Shown piece by piece: positions 10,457 through 19,289 of a stretch of 64,000 nucleotides of DNA. Numbering within the stretch: the first letter of the stretch is position 1; every line of letters starts with the position of its first letter. The notes below the pieces were generated by a model. That model was not told the origin of the DNA. It made no database searches and worked only from the letters and a program-made list of their open reading frames with translations. Made by a program: the position numbers and the translations under genes. The DNA comes from Lachnospiraceae bacterium (GTDB taxonomy: Bacteria; Bacillota; Clostridia; Lachnospirales; Lachnospiraceae): contig JAUNDD010000001.1 in NCBI GenBank assembly GCA_030526245.1, positions 161,518-225,517 of the forward strand, read 5' to 3'.

Positions 10457-11341
10457 TTAGCCCTGAACGCTTACTGAAACTCCCAGATCCTCCCAGCTTC
10501 CAAAGGTATTTCCGCCTTTGTTGTAGAACGGAATCTGATAGGAGGCGGTACTATCCTCCGAATCCATGGGAATTGTCAAAGTCCCACTGGCTGTATCGCC
10601 GGTGGCATTGCTTCTGGTTTTGAAAAACGGATCGATATCCAGCTGATCCGCATTCCAGGTCAGAACGACCTGACCACTTCCGCCGGTTACGCGGATCGAA
10701 TAATTAAAAGCTGCAAAATCATCCGGTTCTCCTCTGGAGGCATCCGAATACTCACCGGTCACATAGAAGCCCTGCAGCGAAGCATTCTCGATCGGGATCA
10801 GCACTGCCTTCAGAACTCTGTTCTGAGTCAGGCTCAGATTTTTCGGTACGACAGATACTTCAAAGTTTACCTTATTGAAGTCGCTTTCATGAAATACGAT
10901 GGAATAGGCATGCACCGATCTTTTTCCACCAGCCAGCGTTCCGGTAAAAGCAGCCGTTCCATTATTCTGAATGGTTTTGCTTTCACTTCCCCGGGAGATG
11001 GTATAATCACCGGTCGAACCGTTGGTGACCTTCACCGTCAGGTCATACTCGATATTCTTCTCGCAGAACAGCGTACTGACCGACTGGTCGTAGTTGCAGA
11101 TCTGAAAGGTAATCGTGCGCTCCGCCGAGCTGACCGGATCGTAGTATTTTCTGGCCGCTGCATCTGCCGTCACACGGAACAGCTTATCCGAACTGAAGCG
11201 AATGGTTTCGCTGTCACGATTGCGAACAACGCTCCTCTGGTGATCCTGGCTTGTATATCTGGCCCAGGTAACTCCGATCGCAGCTACCAGCACAGCCACC
11301 AACATCAATATGACAAATGCACTCTTCCTAAATCTCTTCAT
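10457..11341 (-). CDS. SipW-dependent-type secreted protein (TasA-like), 294 aa
   Basis: A basic N-terminus (MKRFRKS) and one hydrophobic segment ending VTWARYT resemble the SipW-dependent signal peptide; the remaining ~265 residues are polar and beta-rich. I chose ATG at 11341 because AAGGGAAG lies just upstream; a TTG eight codons earlier (11365) overlaps the end of the preceding gene by 4 bp. It is the third gene of the unit 13191-117 and ends 24 bp before the giant protein's GTG. It lacks the EGxDxxC motif found in the paralogues at 21-35 kb and is one of the more divergent members. Role as a minor filament or anchoring subunit is inferred from context. Confidence 0.65.
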   Translation of the reverse strand: MKRFRKSAFVILMLVAVLVAAIGVTWARYTSQDHQRSVVRNRDSETIRFSSDKLFRVTADAAARKYYDPVSSAERTITFQICNYDQSVSTLFCEKNIEYDLTVKVTNGSTGDYTISRGSESKTIQNNGTAAFTGTLAGGKRSVHAYSIVFHESDFNKVNFEVSVVPKNLSLTQNRVLKAVLIPIENASLQGFYVTGEYSDASRGEPDDFAAFNYSIRVTGGSGQVVLTWNADQLDIDPFFKTRSNATGDTASGTLTIPMDSEDSTASYQIPFYNKGGNTFGSWEDLGVSVSVQG

Positions 11342-11361
11342 TCCGTTCTTCCCTTTTGGCT

Positions 11362-12057
11362 TCAAACTGCCACGCTCTGCGCCATAATGTAAAACAGGTC
11401 GGTCTCCTTCGTGGTTTCCTTCCAGCTGATCTCACAGATATAGTTCGTAAAATAGAAGTCACGCTCCGCCTTTGCCGAAACGTCAAACTCCTTTTTGGTA
11501 TAGGACTGTACCGTCCGACTTGGTTCATCGGCGGGCTCATGTCCGGCGGTAGCCGAAAGCTGGGCCAGCCAGTAAAGCGGATAGGCATGCACATCAGCCA
11601 CATCCGCCGTGGCCTGATAGTTATCCAGCGTCTCTGCTTTTGCCGTCAGCGTGCCGGTTCCATCTTCATTTCCATAGCTTCCTGTCAATGGAGTCGCCTC
11701 CGCAACCGGTTTCTGATCGATGGAAGCCGGATAGATGCTGAATGTCAGACTCTCCAGATTGGTCGTATGTACGATCTCCAGTCTGTGCAGCGGACTGCTG
11801 CTCTTGATGCAGAATGCTCTTCGAATATGGATCGTTCCATCCGGATCCTTCGTATCCACACCATCTACATAGTCCAGATCGATTTCCGTCATCTCTGTAC
11901 CGTCCGTATTGGAGATCGTGATCGTATCCGGCTTCAGAACGGGGAATAAGGTCGTCAGAGCGGATCGGTTCACCAGCCAGGCAGATGTCACTCCCATGAC
12001 AGCCAGAAGCAGGGCGATCCCCGCCAGGATGATCCAAAGATTCTTTCTATTCTTCAA
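11362..12057 (-). CDS. SipW-dependent-type secreted protein, 231 aa
   Basis: MKNRKNLWIILAG followed by a hydrophobic stretch ending VTSAWLVNRSA gives a SipW-type signal peptide with the T-x-A-W signature, then a ~200-residue beta-rich mature part. The start appears to be TTG at 12057 with AAGGGAAG upstream, the same sequence that precedes the next gene. It overlaps or abuts its downstream neighbour, consistent with translational coupling. The mature part has no EGxDxxC motif. No enzymatic motif is visible. Probably a minor subunit of the extracellular structure built by this locus. Confidence 0.6.
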   Translation of the reverse strand: MKNRKNLWIILAGIALLLAVMGVTSAWLVNRSALTTLFPVLKPDTITISNTDGTEMTEIDLDYVDGVDTKDPDGTIHIRRAFCIKSSSPLHRLEIVHTTNLESLTFSIYPASIDQKPVAEATPLTGSYGNEDGTGTLTAKAETLDNYQATADVADVHAYPLYWLAQLSATAGHEPADEPSRTVQSYTKKEFDVSAKAERDFYFTNYICEISWKETTKETDLFYIMAQSVAV

Positions 12058-12096
12058 AACGGTCTTCCCTTTCTTCTCTGATTAACTTCGTATTGT

Positions 12097-13191
12097 TTAT
12101 CCGTTGTTTCCCTCGCGCGGTGTGCTGCGAACGGTAAAGTACACGTAATCCATATTGGAACCAATGTACTCGTCCGCCAGATCATAGGCTCTGCTCTGAT
12201 CCGCCTTTTCGCTGAGCGGGAAACTGTCCGCAATGAACAGACGGCTGTACAGATATCCATCCGTTCCTTCAATAGCAGATGCCGCAGCCGCTTGTGCCTG
12301 TTCACTGATAAAAGCATCCATTCCGCTGATCTCTTCCAGCACAGCCAGGTGCTCCGGCCATACCCAGTAGATCTGGCACAGATAGGGCTCATCCGCCTTT
12401 GCGGAAGCATCCATCTGAATCTTCATTACATGGTCACCCTCGCCATTCAGGGCAATCCACTCCGAGTAGGTGCCATTTTCCTGCTTCTCAAAGAAAAGAA
12501 GATGTCCGCTCAGCAAAGCATTCAGTGTCTCATCCGCTTCATTGACCGCTGCGGTCTCGATCCCGTTTTCCTTTGTGGTCACGCAGGCCACCGTCTGCAC
12601 ATACAGTGTCACCTCCGCTGCGCCATCGGTGCGGGGAATGATATAAAACTCGATCAGTCCGGATGCGCCAGGCTTCATTTCATACTGGTCATCCAGATAT
12701 AAGGCCACTTCTCCGCCGTCGGATACATGGTAGGTTTCATTATTAAATACCAGTTCTCCACCGGTATCCAGCTGCAGGACCTCCGACTCCGGCTCCTGCC
12801 GTTCACCCTTGCTGGCCAGTCGAAGCGAATTCGCGCCGGCACTGATCCGTCCTCCCAGTGCATGCACCCGATTATTGCTCACAAACCAGGCCATGGCCAG
12901 CAGCACCAGCGCCACAAAAGCTGCCGCCACAAAGATCCCGGTCTTTCCAAACTGCTTCCAGGTGTCCTTAGCCGCCCGCGCATGGCGCTCCGCCTCCTCC
13001 CGGTATTCCTGGGCGGTATGGGCCGGAGACTGTGCCGGCGACTCTTGCGCTGGCTGCTCCTGTACCGGCTGTGCCTTCGCTGATTGCTCCTGCACGCTCT
13101 GCTCCTGTACTGGCTGTTCCTGCATAGGATTATTCTGACTCATATCCGAAGGCCTTTCCATCGGATTCTGTTTACGTTTCACTTCTTTCAT
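12097..13191 (-). CDS. SipW-type membrane/secreted protein with QEQ-rich cytoplasmic tail
   Basis: About 100 residues precede the hydrophobic segment, including a low-complexity stretch rich in VQEQ/AQE and a short basic helix. The helix (FVAAAFVALVLLAMAWFVSNN) ends with the A-W-F-V-S-N-N signature also seen in the 22178-23029 protein, followed by ~240 polar residues. The long N-terminal cytosolic region is unusual for a secreted substrate; the protein could stay as a type II membrane anchor unless cut after the helix. I chose ATG at 13191, with GGAAAG upstream, over a TTG at 13209. It is the first gene of the unit ending in the giant GLUG protein. The Q/P/V-rich tail resembles the C-terminal tail of the peptidase at 30248. 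Confidence 0.6.
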   Translation of the reverse strand: MKEVKRKQNPMERPSDMSQNNPMQEQPVQEQSVQEQSAKAQPVQEQPAQESPAQSPAHTAQEYREEAERHARAAKDTWKQFGKTGIFVAAAFVALVLLAMAWFVSNNRVHALGGRISAGANSLRLASKGERQEPESEVLQLDTGGELVFNNETYHVSDGGEVALYLDDQYEMKPGASGLIEFYIIPRTDGAAEVTLYVQTVACVTTKENGIETAAVNEADETLNALLSGHLLFFEKQENGTYSEWIALNGEGDHVMKIQMDASAKADEPYLCQIYWVWPEHLAVLEEISGMDAFISEQAQAAAASAIEGTDGYLYSRLFIADSFPLSEKADQSRAYDLADEYIGSNMDYVYFTVRSTPREGNNG

Positions 13192-13311
13192 GCTCTTTCC
13201 ATCTTTCAATCTTGAAAAACGATTATCTTAATTTTTATACGCCAAATAGCGCCTCGCTCCTTCTTCGTTTTTTAAGGGAACGGACGCACAAATGATTTTT
13301 TAAACAATATC

Positions 13312-13340
13312 ATCATATCGTGTTTTTTTGGTGTTCTCAA
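13312..13340 (-). promoter_or_regulatory. Promoter of the 13191-117 operon
   Basis: On the minus strand TTGAGA (13335-13340) and TATGAT (13312-13317) are 17 bp apart, a good sigma-A match. The transcript would start about 110 nt upstream of the 13191 ATG. Confidence 0.6.
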
Positions 13341-13385
13341 CTGTTTCGTATAGCATCTGTTAAAAAAGTGTGACCAACACATTTT

Positions 13386-13395
13386 GTGATACAAT
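13386..13395 (+). promoter_or_regulatory. Extended -10 promoter of the cyclase gene
   Basis: TGATACAAT is an extended -10 element with no good -35, about 45 bp before the cyclase start. It diverges from the promoter at 13312-13340. Confidence 0.4.
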
Positions 13396-13437
13396 CTAGA
13401 TAGCCGTTTATATTTGATTTCAACAGGGAGGTCCCCT

Positions 13438-14049
13438 ATGACGATCCGCAAAATCTACGATATTTCCCAGCCCCTCTTTGAATGCGCTGTCTTCCCCGGC
13501 GATGAGCCGCCGGTTCGCACCATCGCCTCCAGTATGGATGAGGGCGCATTCTACAATCTGACCGAGCTTTCCATGTGTGCCCACAACGGAACCCATGTGG
13601 ACGCTCCCTTTCATTTCATCAACACCGGCAAGGGCATCGATGAGATCGACCTGACCCGCTTTATCGGTCCCGCTTTTGTGGCTGAGCACGAAGGAGATCT
13701 GCTGGCCGCTGATGCAAAAGCTATCTTAAAGCGTGCCGCGCAGGCCTGTCCCGGGGCAGAAAAAAAGCTTCTGCTGAAGGGTAACCTTACGGTTACAGCA
13801 GAAGCTGCACAGATATTTGCCGATGCCGGCATCGATTTGATTGGAAATGAGTCCCAGACAGTGGGCCCGCTGGACGCGCCTATGGCGGTGCATCTGATTC
13901 TGCTGGGGGCTGAAGTGGTTCTCCTGGAAGGCATTCGCCTGGCGGACGTGCCGGAAGGCGTCTACCTTCTCAACTGCGCCCCCCTGAATCTGACCCATGC
14001 TGACGGAGCGCCATGTCGAGCAGTTCTCCTGGACATAGAGCTTAGCTGA
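13438..14049 (+). CDS. Cyclase family protein (kynurenine-formamidase-like)
   Basis: Metal-dependent hydrolase of the cyclase/kynurenine formamidase family. The segment HNGTHVDAPFHF (about residues 50-61) is the family's hallmark metal-binding motif (HxGTHxDxPxH), and the protein opens with the typical YDISQPL. Length (203 aa) fits the family. ATG 13438 follows GGGAGG; the in-frame TTG 24 bp earlier is less likely. It is monocistronic and divergent from the filament operon, with no tryptophan-catabolism genes nearby, so the substrate cannot be assigned. Confidence 0.85.
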   Translation: MTIRKIYDISQPLFECAVFPGDEPPVRTIASSMDEGAFYNLTELSMCAHNGTHVDAPFHFINTGKGIDEIDLTRFIGPAFVAEHEGDLLAADAKAILKRAAQACPGAEKKLLLKGNLTVTAEAAQIFADAGIDLIGNESQTVGPLDAPMAVHLILLGAEVVLLEGIRLADVPEGVYLLNCAPLNLTHADGAPCRAVLLDIELS

Positions 14050-14184
14050 CCACTTCCTGCGATCCTTATATCACCTCGCCGGCGGAGTATGTCGTTCCAT
14101 CTCAATGATTTCCGCCGGCTGTGCTCTTTTCTTTTGACAGAGTTTTTTCACTTTCTCATTATTCTCCGCCGGCTCATTCTTGTC

Positions 14185-14853
14185 CTAAAATTCCTTCGTC
14201 ACCATCACCCGCTGGCTGATGAGCAGAGAGATCCCCACCACTACGGCGGCCACCACGGCAGCCGCTGCCACCAGCAGAACCGGTGACCAGGTACCGATAC
14301 GCTCCACCAGATTTTCCACTCCGGCGAAGGATACGCCCAGACTCTTTACCAGATTTTTGGCAAACACACCTATCGCAAGCGCACCGCCCACTACGACCAC
14401 CAGCGCGATCCGGCTCTTTTCTGCGCCGTACTTTAACTGCACCGGAATCATGATGGATAACAGGATGGCGCACACCGGCAGAAACATCAGGGCTGTCACC
14501 CAAAACTCTCCAGGATCCATGCCAATTCCCTTGAACACATTGACAGCTACCGCGATCACCACACCGACACCCCAGCTGATCAGAGCCGACAGACCGGTAA
14601 ACAGATATTTCTCCACCACGTAGGTCTTCGGATTGATCGGCAGCGTCATCAGAAAGGCATAGCCGTTGTCGAATTCATCGTAGCTGAAGGTGCTGATCGT
14701 AAAGATACTTCCCAGCATCGTGATATATCCGATCACAAAGCTGCCGCCATCCTCCTGGCTCACGCCAAGCAGTAAGGCCACCGCAACAAACAACAGCAGG
14801 CTCTGTTTTCGATGCAGCACAAGCCGCAGGTCCTTTTCAAATAATCCAGCCAT
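14185..14853 (-). CDS. ABC-2 type transporter permease
   Basis: A 222-residue membrane protein with about six hydrophobic helices, resembling the ABC-2 permeases paired with YtrA-type regulators. The soluble part (YDEFDNGYAFLMTLPI near residues 59-74) matches the segment typical of these small permeases. The gene follows the ATPase gene by 4 bp and is third in a GntR-ATPase-permease operon. By family precedent such exporters act in envelope-stress or peptide resistance, but the substrate is unknown. Confidence 0.85.
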   Translation of the reverse strand: MAGLFEKDLRLVLHRKQSLLLFVAVALLLGVSQEDGGSFVIGYITMLGSIFTISTFSYDEFDNGYAFLMTLPINPKTYVVEKYLFTGLSALISWGVGVVIAVAVNVFKGIGMDPGEFWVTALMFLPVCAILLSIMIPVQLKYGAEKSRIALVVVVGGALAIGVFAKNLVKSLGVSFAGVENLVERIGTWSPVLLVAAAAVVAAVVVGISLLISQRVMVTKEF

Positions 14854-14857
14854 TTTT

Positions 14858-15703
14858 CTACCTCTTTGTCGTCATCATCAGGATGAGTTCGTCAATGCCC
14901 GATCGCTCCACTACGATCTCCGGATAATTTTCCCTGTAATACTGCTTCTGGTTCGTAAAGCATTCATACCCGAAGCCGGTCTTCCGGCTCGTCAGCAGAT
15001 ACTGCTGATCCAGCCCGGCAAACTGTTCCGGTGATACCTTCAGCACACCGTAGCTGTCGATGATCGCGTCGGTATCCTCATGCAAGATTACCTGTCCGTC
15101 GTGGATCAGATAGATCTCATCGCACAGATGCTCCAGATCCGACGAGATGTGGGAGGTGATCAGGATCGAACGTGTCTCATCCTCCGCCATATAGTCCCGG
15201 AGCATGGCCAGGATCTCCTCCCTGGCCTCCACATCCAGTCCCGCCGTCGGCTCATCCATGATCAGCAGACTTCCCTTGTGACTCATGGCCGTCAGCACTC
15301 TCACTCTGGCCTTCATGCCGGTGGAGAAGTCCTTCAGCTCCTTGTTCATGGGAAGCGACTGCTCCCGGCACTGACGCCGGAACCACACCTCATCAAAGGC
15401 CGGATAGCTCTTCTTCAGGATGCGGGTGATATCCTCCAGGTTCAGATACTGGCTGAACCCCGAGTCGGACAGGGCCACGCCCATGTTTTCCTTCTCCGCC
15501 TTTCCCAGCTGATCGGCCGGTTTTTCAAAGACCGTTACGGTTCCCTGATCCGGCTGGACAAGTCCCAGAATCGCCTTGATGGTGGTACTCTTTCCGGCTC
15601 CGTTTTTTCCCACCAGGCCGACGATCCGGCCGCTGGGTATCTGCATGGAAATGTCGAGACGATAGTCTCCGTACTGCTTGCAAAGATGATCGATGTTTAC
15701 CAT
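14858..15703 (-). CDS. ABC transporter ATP-binding protein
   Basis: A 281-residue ATPase subunit: Walker A GKNGAGKSTT (about residues 33-42), signature LKDFSTGMKARV (about 132-143), Walker B LLIMDEPTAGLD (about 155-166) and a switch His in ITSHISSD. The first ~220 residues are the nucleotide-binding domain; the last ~60 form a small extra domain. It overlaps the GntR gene by 7 bp and is followed after 4 bp by its permease. Energises export by the permease at 14185. Confidence 0.92.
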   Translation of the reverse strand: MVNIDHLCKQYGDYRLDISMQIPSGRIVGLVGKNGAGKSTTIKAILGLVQPDQGTVTVFEKPADQLGKAEKENMGVALSDSGFSQYLNLEDITRILKKSYPAFDEVWFRRQCREQSLPMNKELKDFSTGMKARVRVLTAMSHKGSLLIMDEPTAGLDVEAREEILAMLRDYMAEDETRSILITSHISSDLEHLCDEIYLIHDGQVILHEDTDAIIDSYGVLKVSPEQFAGLDQQYLLTSRKTGFGYECFTNQKQYYRENYPEIVVERSGIDELILMMTTKR

Positions 15704-16077
15704 TTGATATCCTCCAGAATGAGCTCCAGGATAGCCCGGACATCTTCCCGGCTCATGCCCACGGCCTTCGCCTTTTCCACCGCATGCAGGAAGTCCTCCT
15801 CCACCGCATGCTTGCGGGCCTCTAAAGCCAGCTCCACATCCGCCGCTGCCACAAAGGTTCCCTTTCCATGGACGGTCTGCACAAAACCATCCTCCTCCAG
15901 CCGGTCATAGGCCTTTTTGACGGTCAGCGCACTGATCTTCAGCTCGCCGGCCAGGGCTCTCACCGAAGGAAGGGGATCCTGCTCCTTGAGTGCTCCTTCT
16001 AAAATATGATGTTTGATCTGGTCCATCAGCTGTTCATAGATGGGGACCATAGAAGACTGGTTCAGTATAATATGCAT
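15697..16077 (-). CDS. GntR family (YtrA subfamily) repressor
   Basis: A 126-residue regulator with an N-terminal winged helix (IYEQLMDQIKHHILEGAL; LKISALTVKKAYDRLEEDGF) and only a short helical C-terminal extension, as in the YtrA subfamily. It is the first gene of its operon, upstream of an ABC ATPase and permease. The promoter sits inside inverted repeats at 16099-16143, so autorepression is likely, released by an inducer or cell-wall signal as known for YtrA. Confidence 0.9.
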   Translation of the reverse strand: MHIILNQSSMVPIYEQLMDQIKHHILEGALKEQDPLPSVRALAGELKISALTVKKAYDRLEEDGFVQTVHGKGTFVAAADVELALEARKHAVEEDFLHAVEKAKAVGMSREDVRAILELILEDIKW

Positions 16078-16098
16078 ATCATCTTCTCCTTTATGCTA

Positions 16099-16143
16099 AC
16101 AGTGTATAACAGTATATAACTGCTGTCAACTGTTATATACTGT
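16099..16143 (-). promoter_or_regulatory. GntR operon promoter embedded in operator repeats
   Basis: Perfect 12-bp inverted arms ACAGTATATAAC (16109-16120) and GTTATATACTGT (16132-16143) are 11 bp apart. A third half-site, ACAGTGTATAAC, lies at 16099-16110. Minus-strand TTGACA (16124-16129) and TACACT (16101-16106), 17 bp apart, lie inside these repeats, so repressor binding would block the promoter. Confidence 0.75.
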
Positions 16144-16310
16144 TTGTTTTTAAACGGTACGTACTTTACCTTACCCTTTCGCATCTTTGAATCTTAGAAT
16201 TGTTAACATCGGGCAAATTCAGAATCCTGGAAGCACGCAATCACTCCGTTCCCTTGCCCAGTTTTTCCCGGGATACTGCCTCTCCCGGAATACGACCTAT
16301 CATTAATACA

Positions 16311-16369
16311 AAAAACCCTGCCGGTTCTGTCCGCCGATGCCATCTGCATCCGACAGAACCTGCAGGGTT
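16311..16369 (-). terminator. Intrinsic terminator of the MFS gene
   Basis: A long stem (AACCCTGC.GGTTCTGTC with its complement) is followed on the minus strand by six T. It lies about 50 bp past the MFS stop codon. Confidence 0.75.
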
Positions 16370-16419
16370 CAGTTTTACCGATCAGAGCGTTCCCCCCTGG
16401 CTTTAGCCATGGGTAGCCG

Positions 16420-17613
16420 TCAGTTCTTTTTGACCGTCTTGATCGTAGCCGCGTAGGCACTGTTGCACAGTCCCAGCACTGCCGACAGCACAAACAGCGT
16501 CTCCATACCAAGGGTCTTCCAGATCCAGCCGCCAAACAGGGCGATCAGGATCGTGATCATGTGGTTGACGGAAATCCCCGTCGAGATCGTGGCCCGCACC
16601 TCCTCCTGGCTGTCCGAAATGTCCTGCACATACACGTTGGAGGCCATGGATGCCAGCGAGATCACAGAGTCCAGGATGTAGTTGACACAGCAGACGATAA
16701 AGGCGATCTCCCGTGGGAAGATATGATGGGCGAAGCCGTAGAAAAAGCAGACGATCACCAGGATCAGCGTATCCGAGATCATGACGATCTTATAGCCCAA
16801 CCGGTCAATGATCCGTCCGATCAGCGGCGAACAGATAAAGCAGGCCACCGCCGAGATGGCAAACAGCAGGGAGATCACCGACGCCGATGCCCCGTAAAAC
16901 AGGATCAGCACATAGGGACCGAAGGTAAAGAACACCTGCTTGCGCGCCCCGTAGAACACCTCCAGCATATAGTACTTGGTGTACTTTTTTCGAAAATAGA
17001 ACCGGCGCTTGCTCTCGTCCGTCTCACTGGCACCGTTCATGCCAAAGGACAGCAGCAGACTGATGGCAAGGAAGATGGCCGACACCGCAAAGAACAGCTT
17101 GTAGGGCCGCTGGGCTGCAAATCTGGAAAAGGCTACGACGATCACCGCATAGCCGGCCAGCATACCGATCTGATGGGTCGCATTCTGATACCCCAGCGCG
17201 GCTCCGCCCTGCCCCTCCTTCGCATAGTTGAGGGCCAGCGTGTTCTTCATGCCCAGCTGGATATGCTCACCCAGCGAATAGATGCAGATGCAGATCGTCA
17301 CCAGCACTTTCGTGGGTGACACGATGGACTGCATGCCCATGCCGATGAGCATGATGGCGGCGCCGATCTGGTACAACCGCTCCGCGGAGAAGGCATACAT
17401 AGCCGCCAGCAAAAATATCAACAACAGCCCCGGGATCTCCCGGAAGAATTCCACAATACCGCGGTCCATTTCCCCCATCACAACCACCTCCGCCAGGTAG
17501 TTGTCCAGAATTCCCTTGTAGATTCCGTATCCCAGTCCCGTGACCAGCAGGGACAGAAGAAAACGTTTGAAGGCCGAAGCCGGTTTAAAGGTGCCTGAAA
17601 TCTTGGAAAACAT
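16420..17613 (-). CDS. MFS transporter
   Basis: A 397-residue polytopic protein with about twelve hydrophobic helices. The segment SPLIGRIIDRLGYK in the second half is a typical MFS cytoplasmic-loop signature (G-x-x-x-D-R-x-G). Monocistronic, with a terminator immediately downstream. Substrate not predictable from sequence. Confidence 0.85.
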   Translation of the reverse strand: MFSKISGTFKPASAFKRFLLSLLVTGLGYGIYKGILDNYLAEVVVMGEMDRGIVEFFREIPGLLLIFLLAAMYAFSAERLYQIGAAIMLIGMGMQSIVSPTKVLVTICICIYSLGEHIQLGMKNTLALNYAKEGQGGAALGYQNATHQIGMLAGYAVIVVAFSRFAAQRPYKLFFAVSAIFLAISLLLSFGMNGASETDESKRRFYFRKKYTKYYMLEVFYGARKQVFFTFGPYVLILFYGASASVISLLFAISAVACFICSPLIGRIIDRLGYKIVMISDTLILVIVCFFYGFAHHIFPREIAFIVCCVNYILDSVISLASMASNVYVQDISDSQEEVRATISTGISVNHMITILIALFGGWIWKTLGMETLFVLSAVLGLCNSAYAATIKTVKKN

Positions 17614-17792
17614 ACTTTACTTCTTTCTAAAACCTGAAAATTAAAACGATTGAAACCTGAGTATTCTGTGCCTGTTTTCTCCCATGCTCCTGCATATGCG
17701 GAAGCTCTTATCATATCCCTATCGAAGAAACAGACAAGTCATCTGGTGTAGCGCCCGGAGTTCGTTATCTCGAAAATCAGGTACTATCCCCC

Positions 17793-18152
17793 TTAGCGCT
17801 GAGGTGCCAGCTGAATGATCTGAGGATGCAGCCTTGCAATCTCCTCCATCATCCGCTCCGGCTCGTGGCGATACATGGAGTCCCCTACCAGTACGGACAG
17901 CTCCTCTCCCTCCTTTGACAGAAGGATCAGCCGGTGAATACTGAAATCCGTTTCACAGCAGCTGGTATGACTCGTCACCTGCTGGATCTGACGATACACC
18001 TGGGTGACCCTCTCCGCCGGCACATAATACCAGCGCAGATTTTTACGCCAGAAAAAATGCTCCGTGCCGATTTTTACCTTACCGAACACAGCCGCTGCTT
18101 CAAACTCCCGGTCCATATCGGGCGATGTTTTCTTCTTGTAGATTGTTTCCAC
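17793..18152 (-). CDS. Conserved hypothetical protein, 119 aa
   Basis: A small soluble protein with no signal peptide or membrane helix. It has two adjacent cysteines (SHTSCCETD) in the middle and an aromatic-rich stretch (FFWRKNLRWYYVP) in the first half, suggesting a compact beta-rich domain. It lies 19 bp upstream of sfsA on the same strand and is probably cotranscribed with it. I do not recognise the family. Confidence 0.6.
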   Translation of the reverse strand: METIYKKKTSPDMDREFEAAAVFGKVKIGTEHFFWRKNLRWYYVPAERVTQVYRQIQQVTSHTSCCETDFSIHRLILLSKEGEELSVLVGDSMYRHEPERMMEEIARLHPQIIQLAPQR

Positions 18153-18171
18153 GTTTTCTCCTTCCTATCGT

Positions 18172-18831
18172 TTAAATCCTGTATTCAAAAACTACACTAT
18201 CCTCATCCACTCTACAAGGTAGCAGCTTCACCTCAACTCCAGCCCGCACCGCATCTTCATAGGCCTGCGCAAACTTCGGATCCCGCTCCGCAAAAGGGAA
18301 TACCTGCGTCACACCGTTCATGGGAATCACAAAAGCAAGCATGGCATGATATCCCTCCTGCACTGCCGCTGCCAGCTCCAGCAGATGCTTAGCCCCCCGC
18401 TCCGTGGGGGCATCCGGAAAATAACCCAGGCCATCGATCTCCAGTGTGCAGCCCTTGACCTCCATCAGATAGCGTTCGCCATCCCGTTCCATGTAGAAAT
18501 CCACTCTCGAATTTCCAAAGGTATACTCCGGCCGAACCAGATCATAGCCCTGCTCCGCCAGCCACTCACCAACCACCTTGTTGGGTGCCAGGCTATCGAT
18601 ATTCACCCAGCCAAGCCCCGGCTTCCAAACAGTAACCAGATCATATTTCGTCTTCCGCTTCGGATTATCTGCCACTTCCAGAATCACCTGCGCCCCGGGC
18701 ACCAGAAGTTCCCGGCAGCGTCCGGTATTCTTAACATGGACCGTTTCTACTATGCCGTCCACCTCCACATGGGCAATAAAGCGGTTGGGTCGGTCTATGA
18801 AGATTGCTCGTTTGATGTGTTGGTATTTCAT
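18172..18831 (-). CDS. sfsA: SfsA family sugar-fermentation-stimulation protein / nuclease
   Basis: A 219-residue SfsA protein with an N-terminal OB-like part (RPNRFIAHVEVDG; VHVKNTGRCRELL) and a C-terminal PD-(D/E)XK-like core (SRVDFYMERDG; LMEVKGCTLE). The family binds DNA and has reported nuclease activity; its name comes from sugar-fermentation effects in E. coli. Length is normal. The 17793 gene lies just downstream on the same strand. Confidence 0.93.
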   Translation of the reverse strand: MKYQHIKRAIFIDRPNRFIAHVEVDGIVETVHVKNTGRCRELLVPGAQVILEVADNPKRKTKYDLVTVWKPGLGWVNIDSLAPNKVVGEWLAEQGYDLVRPEYTFGNSRVDFYMERDGERYLMEVKGCTLEIDGLGYFPDAPTERGAKHLLELAAAVQEGYHAMLAFVIPMNGVTQVFPFAERDPKFAQAYEDAVRAGVEVKLLPCRVDEDSVVFEYRI

Positions 18832-18905
18832 TACTCATCCTCATGGTGCTGTACAGAGAAAGCCCTTGGCATCTGCCTCAAAAGCTTTCTCGTTCATCTG
18901 TCATC

Positions 18906-19082
18906 CTATTTTCTCATCTTGCATTTCTTCAATAGTTCCTCGCCACGTCTTCTATCCTCACTGGAAAAAGGATGCTCAGATATAGGCGTTTTCGGTGTTT
19001 CATCAGCCATAACTTTCTCCAAACGCCTCAACGCTTCCGGCTCAGTAATAACAAAATCTCTATCAAATGAACTTGTTGGCAT
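18906..19082 (-). CDS. Small conserved-looking protein, 58 aa
   Basis: A complete frame from ATG 19082 to TAG at 18906, preceded by a strong Shine-Dalgarno (AGAGGGGG, 7-nt spacer). The product begins MPTSSFDRDFVI and ends in a charged tail (RRRGEELLKKCKMRK). It is soluble, acidic in the middle and basic at the end. The size and layout resemble small antitoxin-like or adaptor proteins common in Lachnospiraceae, but no toxin gene is adjacent. The good ribosome site and protein-like composition make it a real gene; function unknown. Confidence 0.6.
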   Translation of the reverse strand: MPTSSFDRDFVITEPEALRRLEKVMADETPKTPISEHPFSSEDRRRGEELLKKCKMRK

Positions 19083-19233
19083 AATCTATCCCCCTCTTGT
19101 TGTATTCAGAAGCATCACAGCACGTCATGAACCTACATGTCATCATACTTCACCAGACACTAATCATTTCTACTTACTGCATAACCGTAACCACTATACC
19201 ATACATTCTCCATCCCCAAACAATAAAATCCTA

Positions 19234-19262
19234 TTGGACAGCATTTATTCAAATGCTATACT
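19234..19262 (+). promoter_or_regulatory. Promoter of the Rpn-type gene
   Basis: TTGGAC (19234-19239) and TATACT (19257-19262), 17 bp apart, lie about 28 bp upstream of the start codon. Confidence 0.55.
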
Positions 19263-19289
19263 ACCACTGAGGGAGAGAGCCATTATTCT

